From: Arcobacter sp. F155 | Lineage (GTDB): Bacteria > Campylobacterota > Campylobacteria > Campylobacterales > Arcobacteraceae | DNA length: 64,000 nt | Reading direction: 5' to 3' | Assembly (NCBI RefSeq): GCF_004116455.1 | Contig: NZ_PDJU01000007.1 | Coordinates: 62,001-126,000, forward strand | Part shown: piece by piece, positions 44,473 to 53,012 of the stretch | Layout of the letters: every line of letters starts with the position of its first letter | Position numbering within the stretch: position 1 is the first letter of the stretch | Made by a program: the position numbers and the translations under genes | The notes under the pieces: generated by a model | Seen by the model: the letters and a program-made list of their open reading frames with translations, nothing else | Told to the model about the DNA's origin: nothing | Databases searched by the model: none

Positions 44473-45234
44473 ATGACTATATTAAATTATAAAAAAATAG
44501 GTACTGGTGATATTCCTATTATAGTTTTACATGAACTTATGGGGTCTTGCAAAAACTATGAGCCAATATTTCCATATCTAGATACTACAAAATTCACATA
44601 CTATTTTACTGACCTTAGAGGTTATGGCTTATCAAAAGATTACAAGGGTGAGTATTCATGCAATGAAGCTTCTAGTGATGTAAAGAACCTCATCACACAT
44701 TTAAACCTTAATTCTGTACATATTGTTGCGCACTCTATGTCAACAATGATAGCTCAAAAACTTGCTTTAATAGACGCTAGAGTTAAACAACTAATTCTAA
44801 TCACTCCTATTTCTGCAGCTGGTATAAAAATGAAACCAGATGCACAAGAAAAACTACTTGAAAGTATGAAAAGAAATGAAAACCTAATCGAACATGTAGT
44901 TGAAAGTGCAAGTAAAAGATATAACCAAGCTTGGAAAAACTATAGAATCAAGATGGGGTATGAAGCTTCAACCTTAGAGGCTAGAACTGGATATATGACT
45001 ATGTATCTTACAACTGATTTTATAAAAGAAGTAAAAGATATAAAAGTACCTATAAAGATAATTGTAGGTTACCATGATTTACCTGCTTTTCATAAAAACA
45101 ATGTAAAAAAACAGTTTGAATCTTATTATAATGATTTTGAGATAATTGAGTGTATGGAAGCAGGACACTATCCTATGATAGAGTGTCCTGTATATTTTGC
45201 TACAAAAGTAGAAGAGTTTGTTTTAAAAATATAA
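44473..45234 (+). CDS. Alpha/beta hydrolase
   Basis: The 253-residue protein has the alpha/beta hydrolase pattern: IVLHELMGSCKNYEPI (oxyanion region), the nucleophile elbow VAHSMSTMIAQ with Ser in SMS, a probable acid in VGYHDLPAF, and the catalytic His in EAGHYPMIECP. It resembles small esterases or peroxidase-like relatives such as those next to menaquinone or haloperoxidase genes, but the substrate is unknown. The ATG at 44473 follows AAAGAGATTTT. It is divergent from rpsL and converges on a second, unrelated hydrolase with only one base between stops. Confidence 0.85.
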   Translation: MTILNYKKIGTGDIPIIVLHELMGSCKNYEPIFPYLDTTKFTYYFTDLRGYGLSKDYKGEYSCNEASSDVKNLITHLNLNSVHIVAHSMSTMIAQKLALIDARVKQLILITPISAAGIKMKPDAQEKLLESMKRNENLIEHVVESASKRYNQAWKNYRIKMGYEASTLEARTGYMTMYLTTDFIKEVKDIKVPIKIIVGYHDLPAFHKNNVKKQFESYYNDFEIIECMEAGHYPMIECPVYFATKVEEFVLKI

Positions 45235-45235
45235 A

Positions 45236-46030
45236 TTAAAGTTTTGAAGATAAAAACTCATTAAATTCATAAAAGGAAGTCTTATTATTATGACCTCCTT
45301 TTTCTACTAATTTCAAAGAAGAGTTCTTAAGCATTTTTGCTGTTTGTTCTACTGCTTGATATGGAACTTCTGTATCATCTTTTGCATGGTGTAAATATAC
45401 TTTGGTCTTTACATCCTTTATAGAAAAGCCCCAATCTTTGCTTTGAAGTTTTACTTCTTGTCCTAAAGCTTTATTATCATTACTAAGAGTATCTTTATAT
45501 CTGTGGCTTTTTTTAAACTCTTCATCAAAGATTTCATTGTAAAAGTTAAACATAAAATCACCATTTTGTTTATTACTCTGTTTTGCAAAAAACTCATAAA
45601 ATCTTTTTATCTGTTCATAGTTTCCATAACACTTGATAACCTCTTCTTCATTAACTGCTGCCATAGAGCTATATACAAAAATGTTTTTTATTCTATTTGA
45701 AATTAAAGTATCTAGACAATAGCAGTGTAAAGCCCCAGCAGAAGTTCCTAAAAGTGAAAACTCTTCTACTTCTAAAGTATCAAGAAGTTTGATTATAATA
45801 TTTGAATATGCAAGGTAGTTTTCTAGTTCTTTATATGTTGAGTTTCCATAACCAATACGGCTTATAACTATAAGTCTTGTCTTTTTTTCTTCATAAAACT
45901 TTGCTAACTCATCTTGTTTTATAGTTCCAAAGGTTCCATAAAGCATAACAAGAGTTTTAGAAAAAGAGCTGTTATATTCACTATATTCTAAAAAATGGTC
46001 TTTTTCATATTCAAACTTTCTAATAGACAA
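45236..46030 (-). CDS. Alpha/beta hydrolase, last gene of a three-gene operon
   Basis: The 264-residue protein has the elbow LLGTSAGALHCYCL (Ser in GTSAG), an acid in HHAKDDTEVPYQA and a histidine in EKGGHNNKTSF, so the triad is plausible. The middle (about 125-190) is a lid rich in charged residues. It differs clearly from the neighbouring plus-strand hydrolase. Start is TTG at 46030 behind AAAGG. It lies nine bases downstream of the FkbM methyltransferase gene, so the substrate may be related to that methylated product. Exact role unknown. Confidence 0.8.
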   Translation of the reverse strand: MSIRKFEYEKDHFLEYSEYNSSFSKTLVMLYGTFGTIKQDELAKFYEEKKTRLIVISRIGYGNSTYKELENYLAYSNIIIKLLDTLEVEEFSLLGTSAGALHCYCLDTLISNRIKNIFVYSSMAAVNEEEVIKCYGNYEQIKRFYEFFAKQSNKQNGDFMFNFYNEIFDEEFKKSHRYKDTLSNDNKALGQEVKLQSKDWGFSIKDVKTKVYLHHAKDDTEVPYQAVEQTAKMLKNSSLKLVEKGGHNNKTSFYEFNEFLSSKL

Positions 46031-46039
46031 AACAAACCT

Positions 46040-47119
46040 TTATTTTAAAGAGTATCTTTTAGGAATAAAATACATAACTGTCTCATATATTCCTTCCATA
46101 TAGTGTCTTAAATAAATATCATACTCAGAACAGATATTTAATATTATCTCTGGAACTTTATACCAGTCCTGGGCTTTATGATAGATACAAACAGCTAAGA
46201 TAGGTTGATACTTTTTGATAGTATTTGTAGCTCCTATTAATGCATCTTGTTCTGCACCTTCAATATCTAGTTTAATAAAGTCAACTTTTTGTTGTATAAG
46301 ATTATCTATAGTATCTATATTTAAAGCTTGGTAATCATGTGCTCCATGATGTTTTATATGACTGTTCTCTTCACTTACTACTTTCTCTTTTCCTAAACCG
46401 CAGTTTATAAACTCAATTCTTTCATGGCTTCCAAAATCTCTTTTAGCAATATTTATATGAAGTTCATTTGGTTCTACGCAATATATTTTTTTATAGTCAG
46501 GAAAGTTTTTTATTATTGAAGGAAGAGTATCTCCAACATAAGAGCCACCATCTAAGAAAACAATCTCTTTTATATCTGGAATCAACTCTTTATCAAAATA
46601 CTGTTCTTTATGGTTATTTGTAAAGCCTTCCATAAACTTTAAATCAAAACTTATTTTAAAGTTTATAACTTTTGTAAAAACCTCTTTAGATTTCTCATCA
46701 CACAAAGAAGAGTAAACTTTTTCATATTTTGATTTATTGTTTTTATAGTCTTCTTCAAAGTCACATATAAAAGGAGGTTCTTTTAAATCAAAGTTTGAGT
46801 GCTTATAAAAGGCTAAATAATTTATATTTTCAAAGCCTCTTTTATCAAGCCCTTCTTTTACTTCTAAAGGACTTCCAGTAGAAACAGAAAGAATAAGTGC
46901 CTCTTTAGGAACATCTTCTATTTTATAGATTGATTTCTTTCTTGAGCTTTGTACCCTTGTAAAGTCATCAATTACACCATCTACTTCTACATACTTTTGA
47001 ATAGATTTTGTAAATTTATTAATTCCTAAAATGAACTTCTTTCTAGTTGAAGAGATAAACTCTTCTACTAGCTGCTTATCTTTTGTATTAATATAGTTTT
47101 CATCAATAAGATTTTTCAT
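46040..47119 (-). CDS. FkbM-family methyltransferase with N-terminal Rossmann-like domain
   Basis: The C-terminal half (about 190-355) is a SAM-dependent FkbM methyltransferase: VFLDGGSYVGDTLPSI (motif I), IYCVEPNELHINIA, VDFIKLDIEGAEQDALIGA and the final LAVCIYH. The N-terminal part (about 30-130) begins KFILGINKFTKSIQKYVEVDG with a short IDDF segment, resembling PglD-like sugar-nucleotide binding folds. FkbM enzymes O-methylate sugars, polyketides or glycans. The ATG at 47119 is four bases after the DUF234 gene. Surface polysaccharide modification is a reasonable inference but not shown. Confidence 0.87.
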   Translation of the reverse strand: MKNLIDENYINTKDKQLVEEFISSTRKKFILGINKFTKSIQKYVEVDGVIDDFTRVQSSRKKSIYKIEDVPKEALILSVSTGSPLEVKEGLDKRGFENINYLAFYKHSNFDLKEPPFICDFEEDYKNNKSKYEKVYSSLCDEKSKEVFTKVINFKISFDLKFMEGFTNNHKEQYFDKELIPDIKEIVFLDGGSYVGDTLPSIIKNFPDYKKIYCVEPNELHINIAKRDFGSHERIEFINCGLGKEKVVSEENSHIKHHGAHDYQALNIDTIDNLIQQKVDFIKLDIEGAEQDALIGATNTIKKYQPILAVCIYHKAQDWYKVPEIILNICSEYDIYLRHYMEGIYETVMYFIPKRYSLK

Positions 47120-47123
47120 AGAA

Positions 47124-47936
47124 CTAGTTAACTAATGCTTTTAAACTCTTTATTGTAAATAACCTAAGACTCTCATTTTTTTGAGACTTAAGTTCGTTTG
47201 TAAAACCACTCTTTGAAAATAAAACCACATAATCAGGAATAAGTTCTAACTCTAAACAAAGCTCTTTTAGTTTGTTAATCTCATTACTTTTCATTTTTGA
47301 ATTAGTATATTTACAAAGTCCAACTATAACTTTTCCACTAGTGGTTTGGGCTAAAAGATTTATTTCTCTTTTTTCATCATCCCAATATCTTCCTATCTCT
47401 TCTATCTCATCATCTGAGAAGATTTCTTTTATATACTCATGACATAACTGTTCAAAAATAAAGTCCATAAACTCTGCTTGATAATTATCAAACTTTTTGA
47501 AACACTCATCATAATTTTCCCTTGCTATTCCCTTATATAAAGGAGAAACAAAAGCAAACCAAAATCTTAAAAATGGTGTTGTAAAAAGAAGTTTATCAGC
47601 AGATTCATTCTCTTCAAATTGATTTGTTAAAAAGTCCATTGAAGTTTCTTCAGTAATAAATTGTAAATCTTCTAAGTCATCAATACAATCAATTGCTTCT
47701 TCATAATCTAAATCAGCTCTTTTAAAAGCACTATTGATTCTTCTATCGCCTAAAGAAATCCCTGTTAAAATCTTATGAAAAAGTGATGAGTTTTTAGTTT
47801 TCTTCTCAATATAGTCATGTATCTCATAATATTCATCTAAAATATGTCTGATAATCAAAGTTCGTAGAGGTTTTGTTAAATCAAGTTTAACATTTAGTCC
47901 ACCAAATACCGCAAAATAGTTTACTGCTGTTTGCAT
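47124..47936 (-). CDS. DUF234-type protein without ATPase domain
   Basis: DUF234 normally forms the C-terminal part of archaeal-type STAND ATPases. Here the 270-residue protein lacks any P-loop and begins with a winged-helix-like segment (LFHKILTGISLGDRRINSAFKRA, about 52-75), then the DUF234 motif LFTTPFLRFWFAFVSPLYKGIARE, and ends in a nuclease-like fold pattern (WDDEKREINLLAQTTSGKVIVGLCK, where D/E and K spacing recalls the PD-(D/E)XK core). It may therefore be a free-standing nuclease-like domain. It leads the FkbM-hydrolase operon. The ATG at 47936 follows AAAGGAT. Confidence 0.7.
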   Translation of the reverse strand: MQTAVNYFAVFGGLNVKLDLTKPLRTLIIRHILDEYYEIHDYIEKKTKNSSLFHKILTGISLGDRRINSAFKRADLDYEEAIDCIDDLEDLQFITEETSMDFLTNQFEENESADKLLFTTPFLRFWFAFVSPLYKGIARENYDECFKKFDNYQAEFMDFIFEQLCHEYIKEIFSDDEIEEIGRYWDDEKREINLLAQTTSGKVIVGLCKYTNSKMKSNEINKLKELCLELELIPDYVVLFSKSGFTNELKSQKNESLRLFTIKSLKALVN

Positions 47937-48108
47937 ATCCTTTGGTTTATTTGTTTCACAAAAGTCTTGAAACTGTTCAATTAGAGTTTTATTAGTTAAT
48001 ATAATAATAAAGCCTTTTTTAAATTTTTTAATTACCGTATTATATCAGATAAATGACATATTATTTTGCTAAAATTATAAAAGATATTTATATTACAAAG
48101 TATTCTCT

Positions 48109-49464
48109 ATGAAAAAACATCTACTTGAACAATCAGTTATATTTTTTAGCGTATTAAAATGGGTGCTTCTATCTTCTGCAATTGGAGCTATAATTGGAGC
48201 TATAGTTACATTTTTTTTAAATGTTATACATGAGTCAGATAACTTAAAAGAGTTCCTACCCTTCCCCTCATACTTTTTATTACCCTTTGGTTTAGTTATT
48301 ACTGTATTTCTTATTAGAACTTATGCGCCAAGTGCTTCAGGCCATGGAACAGAAAAGATTATTGAAGCTGTGCATAAAAAAGAAGGGAAAATAGATTTTG
48401 CAGTTATTCCTATAAAACTTGTTGCAACTGTTATTACTATCTTCACTGGTGGTTCTGTAGGAAAAGAAGGTCCAGGAGCACAAATTGGTGCAGGTGCTGC
48501 TTCTTTTATCTCAAAGCTTGCCAAATTTTCTGCAAAAGATAGAAAAAAACTTGTAATCTGTGGTATTAGTGCGGGTTTTGCTTCAGTATTTGGAACGCCT
48601 ATTTCTGGTGCAATTTTTGGTATTGAAGTACTAATTGTGGGTATTATTATGTATGATGTTTTATTACCCTCATTTATTGCAGGTTTTGCAGCTTATACAA
48701 CAGCTAAACTATTAGGAGTTCATTATACTTATTATTTCATGGACTTTATTCCCTTTGATATAACTCTTATTTTACAAGTTGCAGTTGCTGGGGTATTTTT
48801 TGGTTTGGTTTCATATATGTTTATTATATTTATCAAACAAGCTGAAGTAACTATAGGAGCTATCAAGTTAAACCCTTATTTAAAAGCCTTTATTGCTGGT
48901 GTTTTTCTTGTAGCTTTATCATTTTTTATTGGAGACCAGTTCTTTGGTCTGGGTCTTGATACTATTTCAAAACTATTTTTCTCAAATCCTGAACTTATAG
49001 AAGATATTCCTTGGTATTCCTTTATTGCTAAGACTTTATATACCTCTGTTACTTTAGGAGCAGGAGGAAGTGGTGGAGTTATCACTCCAATATTCTATGT
49101 GGGAGCTACAAGTGGACACTTCTTTGGAACACTAGTGGGAGATAACTTAGCACTATTTGCTGCACTTGGATTTACAAGTGTATTAGCAGGAGCTACAAAT
49201 GCTCCTATTGCAGCAACTATTATGGCAGTTGAACTTTTTGGAGTTGATATTGCTCATTATGCAGCTATTAGTGCAGTAATTACCTTCTTACTTACTGGAC
49301 ATAGAAGTGTATTCCCTTCTCAAATTTTAAAGTTCTCAAAATCAGATATGCTAAATATTGATTTTGGAGATAATATAGAACAAAGCAAAATAGATCTAAG
49401 TACTAAAAGTAGAACGAAGGTTGAAGACTTTAAAAAGAAATTTAACTGGAGAACAAAAAAATAG
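48109..49464 (+). CDS. CLC-family chloride channel or transporter
   Basis: The 451-residue protein has about ten hydrophobic segments and the CLC selectivity motifs: ASGHGTEKI (in place of GSGIP), GSVGKEGPGAQIGAGAAS with the gating glutamate in KEGP, and GFASVFGTPISGAIFG. A Ser/Thr/Lys-rich cytoplasmic tail without CBS domains ends the protein. Substrate could be chloride or fluoride; the missing Gly-Ile-Pro in the first motif makes the choice uncertain. It shares an operon with the EEP gene that starts on the base after its stop. Confidence 0.93.
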   Translation: MKKHLLEQSVIFFSVLKWVLLSSAIGAIIGAIVTFFLNVIHESDNLKEFLPFPSYFLLPFGLVITVFLIRTYAPSASGHGTEKIIEAVHKKEGKIDFAVIPIKLVATVITIFTGGSVGKEGPGAQIGAGAASFISKLAKFSAKDRKKLVICGISAGFASVFGTPISGAIFGIEVLIVGIIMYDVLLPSFIAGFAAYTTAKLLGVHYTYYFMDFIPFDITLILQVAVAGVFFGLVSYMFIIFIKQAEVTIGAIKLNPYLKAFIAGVFLVALSFFIGDQFFGLGLDTISKLFFSNPELIEDIPWYSFIAKTLYTSVTLGAGGSGGVITPIFYVGATSGHFFGTLVGDNLALFAALGFTSVLAGATNAPIAATIMAVELFGVDIAHYAAISAVITFLLTGHRSVFPSQILKFSKSDMLNIDFGDNIEQSKIDLSTKSRTKVEDFKKKFNWRTKK

Positions 49465-50466
49465 ATGAACCTAAGATTTGCAACATTTAATCTTTTTCAG
49501 TTTTGTGCTCCTCCTTTCTCATACTACACAAAAAAAGAGAAGTTTAATCAAGATGAGTGGAATAAAAAAACAGCTTGGATAAAAGAACAAATCACTAATA
49601 TGAATTGTGATGTTATAGGTTTCCAAGAAGTATTTTCAAGTAAAGAGTTAGAAAAATTAACAAAAGAGTTAGGTTTTGAGTACTTTGTAACTGTTGATGA
49701 ACCAAGAATTAGTAAAACTCATCCAAATATCTATATAAGTACAACTTTAGCTCTTGCTTCAAAATATCCAATAAAAAAAATCTCAGAAGTAAAAGCAAAT
49801 GGCTATAGTCTAAAAAAGTATAACTTCAAAGGAACATTTAGATTTTCAAGAGTTCCAATAAAAGCTTTAATAGAGTTTCCAAACAATTTAAATATAACAG
49901 TTTATGTAAACCATTTTAAATCAAATAGACTAAATGAGTTTGAATATATTTTTACAAAAAAAGATACACTAAAGAATAAAAAAGAGAAAATAAAGGAGGC
50001 TTTAGAAAAAGATTACTCCCCTGCTTTAAAACAAAGACTTTGTGAAACTTCATCTTTATATTATGATTTTAAAAGAACACGAACGCCTATTGTATGTCTT
50101 TGTGATTTAAATGACAAAGAGTTTTCATTAAGTATTGATGCTCTTACAAATAGAGCTTATCATGAAGACTTAGATAAAAACTTCAATCTACTTCATGATG
50201 CTTACTATTTATATGACAAAAAAGTTTATAATCCACATCCAGAACAAAAAGAGATTAAAAGAACACCTACTAGTTACTATCAATCATATGGAAATGTTAT
50301 TGACTATATTTTTGTTTCAAAAGAGTTTGATAAAAGATTTAAAAAACATCTTGGGAAAATAAACTCTTATGAAGTTTTTGATAAACACTTACAAGAGAAG
50401 CAAGATGGTAGTTTAGTTCAAAGTGACCATGCTCCTGTAGTTTGTGAAATCACGTTAAACTCTTAA
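49465..50466 (+). CDS. Endonuclease/exonuclease/phosphatase (EEP) family protein
   Basis: The 333-residue protein has the EEP pattern: RFATFNLFQF (Asn in the metal site), DVIGFQEVFSSKEL (metal Glu), VYVNHFKSNRLNEFE, a CDLNDKEF segment, and the terminal SDHAPVVCEI with the catalytic Asp-His pair. The family covers DNA repair nucleases, phosphodiesterases and phosphatases; no more specific call is safe. No signal peptide is visible. ATG directly follows the CLC stop codon (TAGATG), so translation is coupled. A plus-strand terminator at 50465-50504 overlaps its end. Confidence 0.85.
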   Translation: MNLRFATFNLFQFCAPPFSYYTKKEKFNQDEWNKKTAWIKEQITNMNCDVIGFQEVFSSKELEKLTKELGFEYFVTVDEPRISKTHPNIYISTTLALASKYPIKKISEVKANGYSLKKYNFKGTFRFSRVPIKALIEFPNNLNITVYVNHFKSNRLNEFEYIFTKKDTLKNKKEKIKEALEKDYSPALKQRLCETSSLYYDFKRTRTPIVCLCDLNDKEFSLSIDALTNRAYHEDLDKNFNLLHDAYYLYDKKVYNPHPEQKEIKRTPTSYYQSYGNVIDYIFVSKEFDKRFKKHLGKINSYEVFDKHLQEKQDGSLVQSDHAPVVCEITLNS

Positions 50467-50504
50467 GCTAGTATATTAAGACAGGCTACTTTTACTAGCT
50501 TTTT
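50465..50504 (+). terminator. Intrinsic terminator of the CLC-EEP operon
   Basis: AAGCTAGTA and TACTAGCTT form a perfect nine-base stem with a 19-base loop, followed by TTTTG and more T-rich sequence. It lies within the last codons of the converging helicase gene. Confidence 0.65.
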
Positions 50505-52287
50505 GATTGTTTTTTAGTAAAGTTGATAAGTGAATTTGCTCTTGTCTATTTATAATTTCACCTTTTAAAAGTTCACCTAAAATAGCTCCTGTACTTCTTT
50601 CTAACTTTGAAGCTATAGTAGCTATATTTGTATCTTTTTTAAATAGGCTTTTTAGTTTTATTCTATCTTCTAAACTCCATTTTAAGCCACTTTTTTTAGC
50701 TTTACCACTCTCAAGATTTTTTTGTTCTTTAAGTTTTTGAACCTCATCATAATCCATTTTTGAAACTGCTTTTTTCTCATCACCTTTTTCAAAACTATCT
50801 TTTGCTTCATCAATTTTAGTGTCAATTAGTTTTTCAAGTTTTGAACTCATAAGATAATGGAAGTTTTCACTATCTTTTACAAGACTCTTCTTTGCTCTTG
50901 TAAGTGCTACATAAAAAAGATTGAACTCATCTATTAACTCTTGATTTGATAGTTTTTCCAACTCTTCTTTAAACTGCTTTAAACTATCGCATCCTAAATC
51001 GAAGATTAGTTCTGCAAAGTTTGGAAAATCATCTGCAACAATTACACTATCCCACTCTAAACCTTTTGCGGTGTGAGCTGTAGTTAAAAATAAAATTTCT
51101 TCTATTCTTCTTTCAAAGTTGTTCATCTTTCTATTTTGCCATGCTTTATAGAACTTAATAGCTATCTCTTTAAATTCAAAAATTCGCTCACTATACTCTT
51201 TTACTACTTTTATTGCTGTTCTTAATTCAAAATCATCAACCTCTTTTGCATAAGAAGCTAACTCTTCTTCGTCTTTAAAACCTTTTAAAAACTGGTTTCT
51301 TCTAATTTGGTCACTTTCATTATTTAGTAAATAATAGACTTCAATACTAAGATTAAATATCTCTTCTGGGTTTCTAACAGTTACGAAAGGATTTCTTTGT
51401 TCTATTCTTTTTGAGATAACAGAGATAAGCTGAGCATTTGTTCTTGATACATAGCCATGACTTTTTATCTCTTTAGTTTTTGAGTTTGGATTTAAGTGAG
51501 ATTGAATACTTACTTTTTCATTTTTAAAGTTTTGTAAAAGAGTATTTGCATAAGAAGCAATCTCTTCATTAAACCTAAAACTTTGAGATAAGAAAAGCTC
51601 TTTATCACAAGAGATTTTATCAAGGGCATTTTTACTTCCCCTAAAAGAGTAAATCTGTTGATGTCTATCTCCAACATACACTTTAACCTTAGAACTTAAA
51701 GCTTCAAAAATACCTAAAGTCACTTCATTTGTATCTTGTGCTTCATCAAGCATCACAATATCATACTCAAATTGAGGGATTTGCTCTTTTGATATAAGAA
51801 GGTAGTAATACTTTAAATAAAAACTATGTGTGGGCTTTAAAACACCAATTAACATTTGGTCAAACATCTTTTTTGCAGTCTTATGCTCAGTGTCATCTTT
51901 TGAGATTTCATCTTGAGTATTATTACAAAAGTTTTCAAATATTCTTAGTGCGCTAACTGCTTGTGTGTAAGGTATGCTAAACTCATTTGCGATATCAATT
52001 GCACGATAATTTACAAGTGAGTTTAAATCTATTTGTGTATATTTTTTGATTGCAGAGTATGCAAGTCCATGGGTTGTTTTTACATTTGTATTATTTGGAA
52101 AAATTGAGCTTGCTTCATTTTTGATTGCACTATTAAATGCTAGATATAAAATCTTTTTATCACTATACTCATTTGCAACTTCTTTTAAAGTAGTTGTTTT
52201 ACCAGTACCTGCAAAGGCATTTATCTTTATGTTTTTATTTCTACTAACAGCTTTTATAATATCTTTTTGTTCTTTGGTTAAATTCAT
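50476..52287 (-). CDS. UvrD/Rep-type helicase with C-terminal SANT-like segment
   Basis: The 603-residue protein is a superfamily 1 helicase: motif I INAFAGTGKTTTLKEVA, the AFNSAIKNEA motif Ia, DIVMLDEAQDTNEVTLG, GDRHQQIYSFRGSKNAL, LSQSFRFNEEIASYA, THTAKGLEWDSVIVADDFPN and NLFYVALTRAKKSLV. This pattern resembles the FBH1/UvrD-like group more than UvrD itself. After the helicase core the C-terminus (about 545-600) reads WSLEDRIKLKSLFKKDTNIA, with a following RSTGAIL, like a SANT/Myb-type DNA-binding helix. It probably acts in DNA repair or replication restart. Confidence 0.88.
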   Translation of the reverse strand: MNLTKEQKDIIKAVSRNKNIKINAFAGTGKTTTLKEVANEYSDKKILYLAFNSAIKNEASSIFPNNTNVKTTHGLAYSAIKKYTQIDLNSLVNYRAIDIANEFSIPYTQAVSALRIFENFCNNTQDEISKDDTEHKTAKKMFDQMLIGVLKPTHSFYLKYYYLLISKEQIPQFEYDIVMLDEAQDTNEVTLGIFEALSSKVKVYVGDRHQQIYSFRGSKNALDKISCDKELFLSQSFRFNEEIASYANTLLQNFKNEKVSIQSHLNPNSKTKEIKSHGYVSRTNAQLISVISKRIEQRNPFVTVRNPEEIFNLSIEVYYLLNNESDQIRRNQFLKGFKDEEELASYAKEVDDFELRTAIKVVKEYSERIFEFKEIAIKFYKAWQNRKMNNFERRIEEILFLTTAHTAKGLEWDSVIVADDFPNFAELIFDLGCDSLKQFKEELEKLSNQELIDEFNLFYVALTRAKKSLVKDSENFHYLMSSKLEKLIDTKIDEAKDSFEKGDEKKAVSKMDYDEVQKLKEQKNLESGKAKKSGLKWSLEDRIKLKSLFKKDTNIATIASKLERSTGAILGELLKGEIINRQEQIHLSTLLKNNQKASKSSLS

Positions 52288-52346
52288 GAAGGAATATTAT
52301 CTAAATATTTACAAGAGCAAATAAAGTATTACAATTTGAAAGATTA

Positions 52347-53012
52347 TTAAATCACAATTCGACAACCAAAACTTGGAATAGTTTCAATAACTTTATGATT
52401 TAGTTTACTTCTTAGCCTAAAAATAAGACTTCTTAAAGTACTATCTGCAATTGCTTTTTCTGGCCAAATATTATATTCAATATCTGAAAAAGAGACTATT
52501 GAGTTTTTTGATTCAAGCAAGAGTTCTAAAAGCTTTTCCTCTTTCTGACTTAACTTAACAGGAACAGTATTAAAATATAAATTCTTGTTCTCTTTATCAT
52601 AAGTAAATCCATCTCCTAAAGAGATATGCTTATTATCTAACTCTTTTAAATCCATTTTATGTAAAGCAAGTTTCAATGTAGATTTTAATTCATTGCGATT
52701 AAAGGGTTTAACTAAATATGCCAAAGGATTAGTTTCTACTGCACGGTCAATAGTCTTGTCATCAGTAAAAGCAGTTAAATAAATAATATCTATATCTTTA
52801 AATTCTTGAATTGTCTTTGCAATCTCAATACCGTCTTTAGAGTTTTCTAAATTAATATCAAGCAAGATTAAGTCTGGCATATTTTCTTTTACACTGTTTA
52901 TAGCATCGTCATAGTTTTCAACTGTATCGGTAACAATGTAACCAAAAGACTCTAATGCCATTTGAATATCAAAGGATACAATTGATTCATCTTCTACAAC
53001 TAGTATTTTCAT
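52347..53012 (-). CDS. OmpR-type response regulator with PdtaR-like receiver
   Basis: The 221-residue protein has a receiver domain (ILVVEDESIVSFDIQMALES, Asp52 in LLDINLENSKDG, a Thr in LTAFTDD, Lys in YLVKPF) and a winged-helix DNA-binding domain (about 130-220; VKLSQKEEKLLELLLES, STLRSLIFRLRSKLNHK). The receiver wording (VEDExIVxxDIQxxLE) is like the PdtaR family that partners HisKA_2 kinases, and the kinase next to it is of that class. Its start codon overlaps the kinase stop by four bases, so the two form one operon and probably one signalling pair. Confidence 0.91.
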   Translation of the reverse strand: MKILVVEDESIVSFDIQMALESFGYIVTDTVENYDDAINSVKENMPDLILLDINLENSKDGIEIAKTIQEFKDIDIIYLTAFTDDKTIDRAVETNPLAYLVKPFNRNELKSTLKLALHKMDLKELDNKHISLGDGFTYDKENKNLYFNTVPVKLSQKEEKLLELLLESKNSIVSFSDIEYNIWPEKAIADSTLRSLIFRLRSKLNHKVIETIPSFGCRIVI

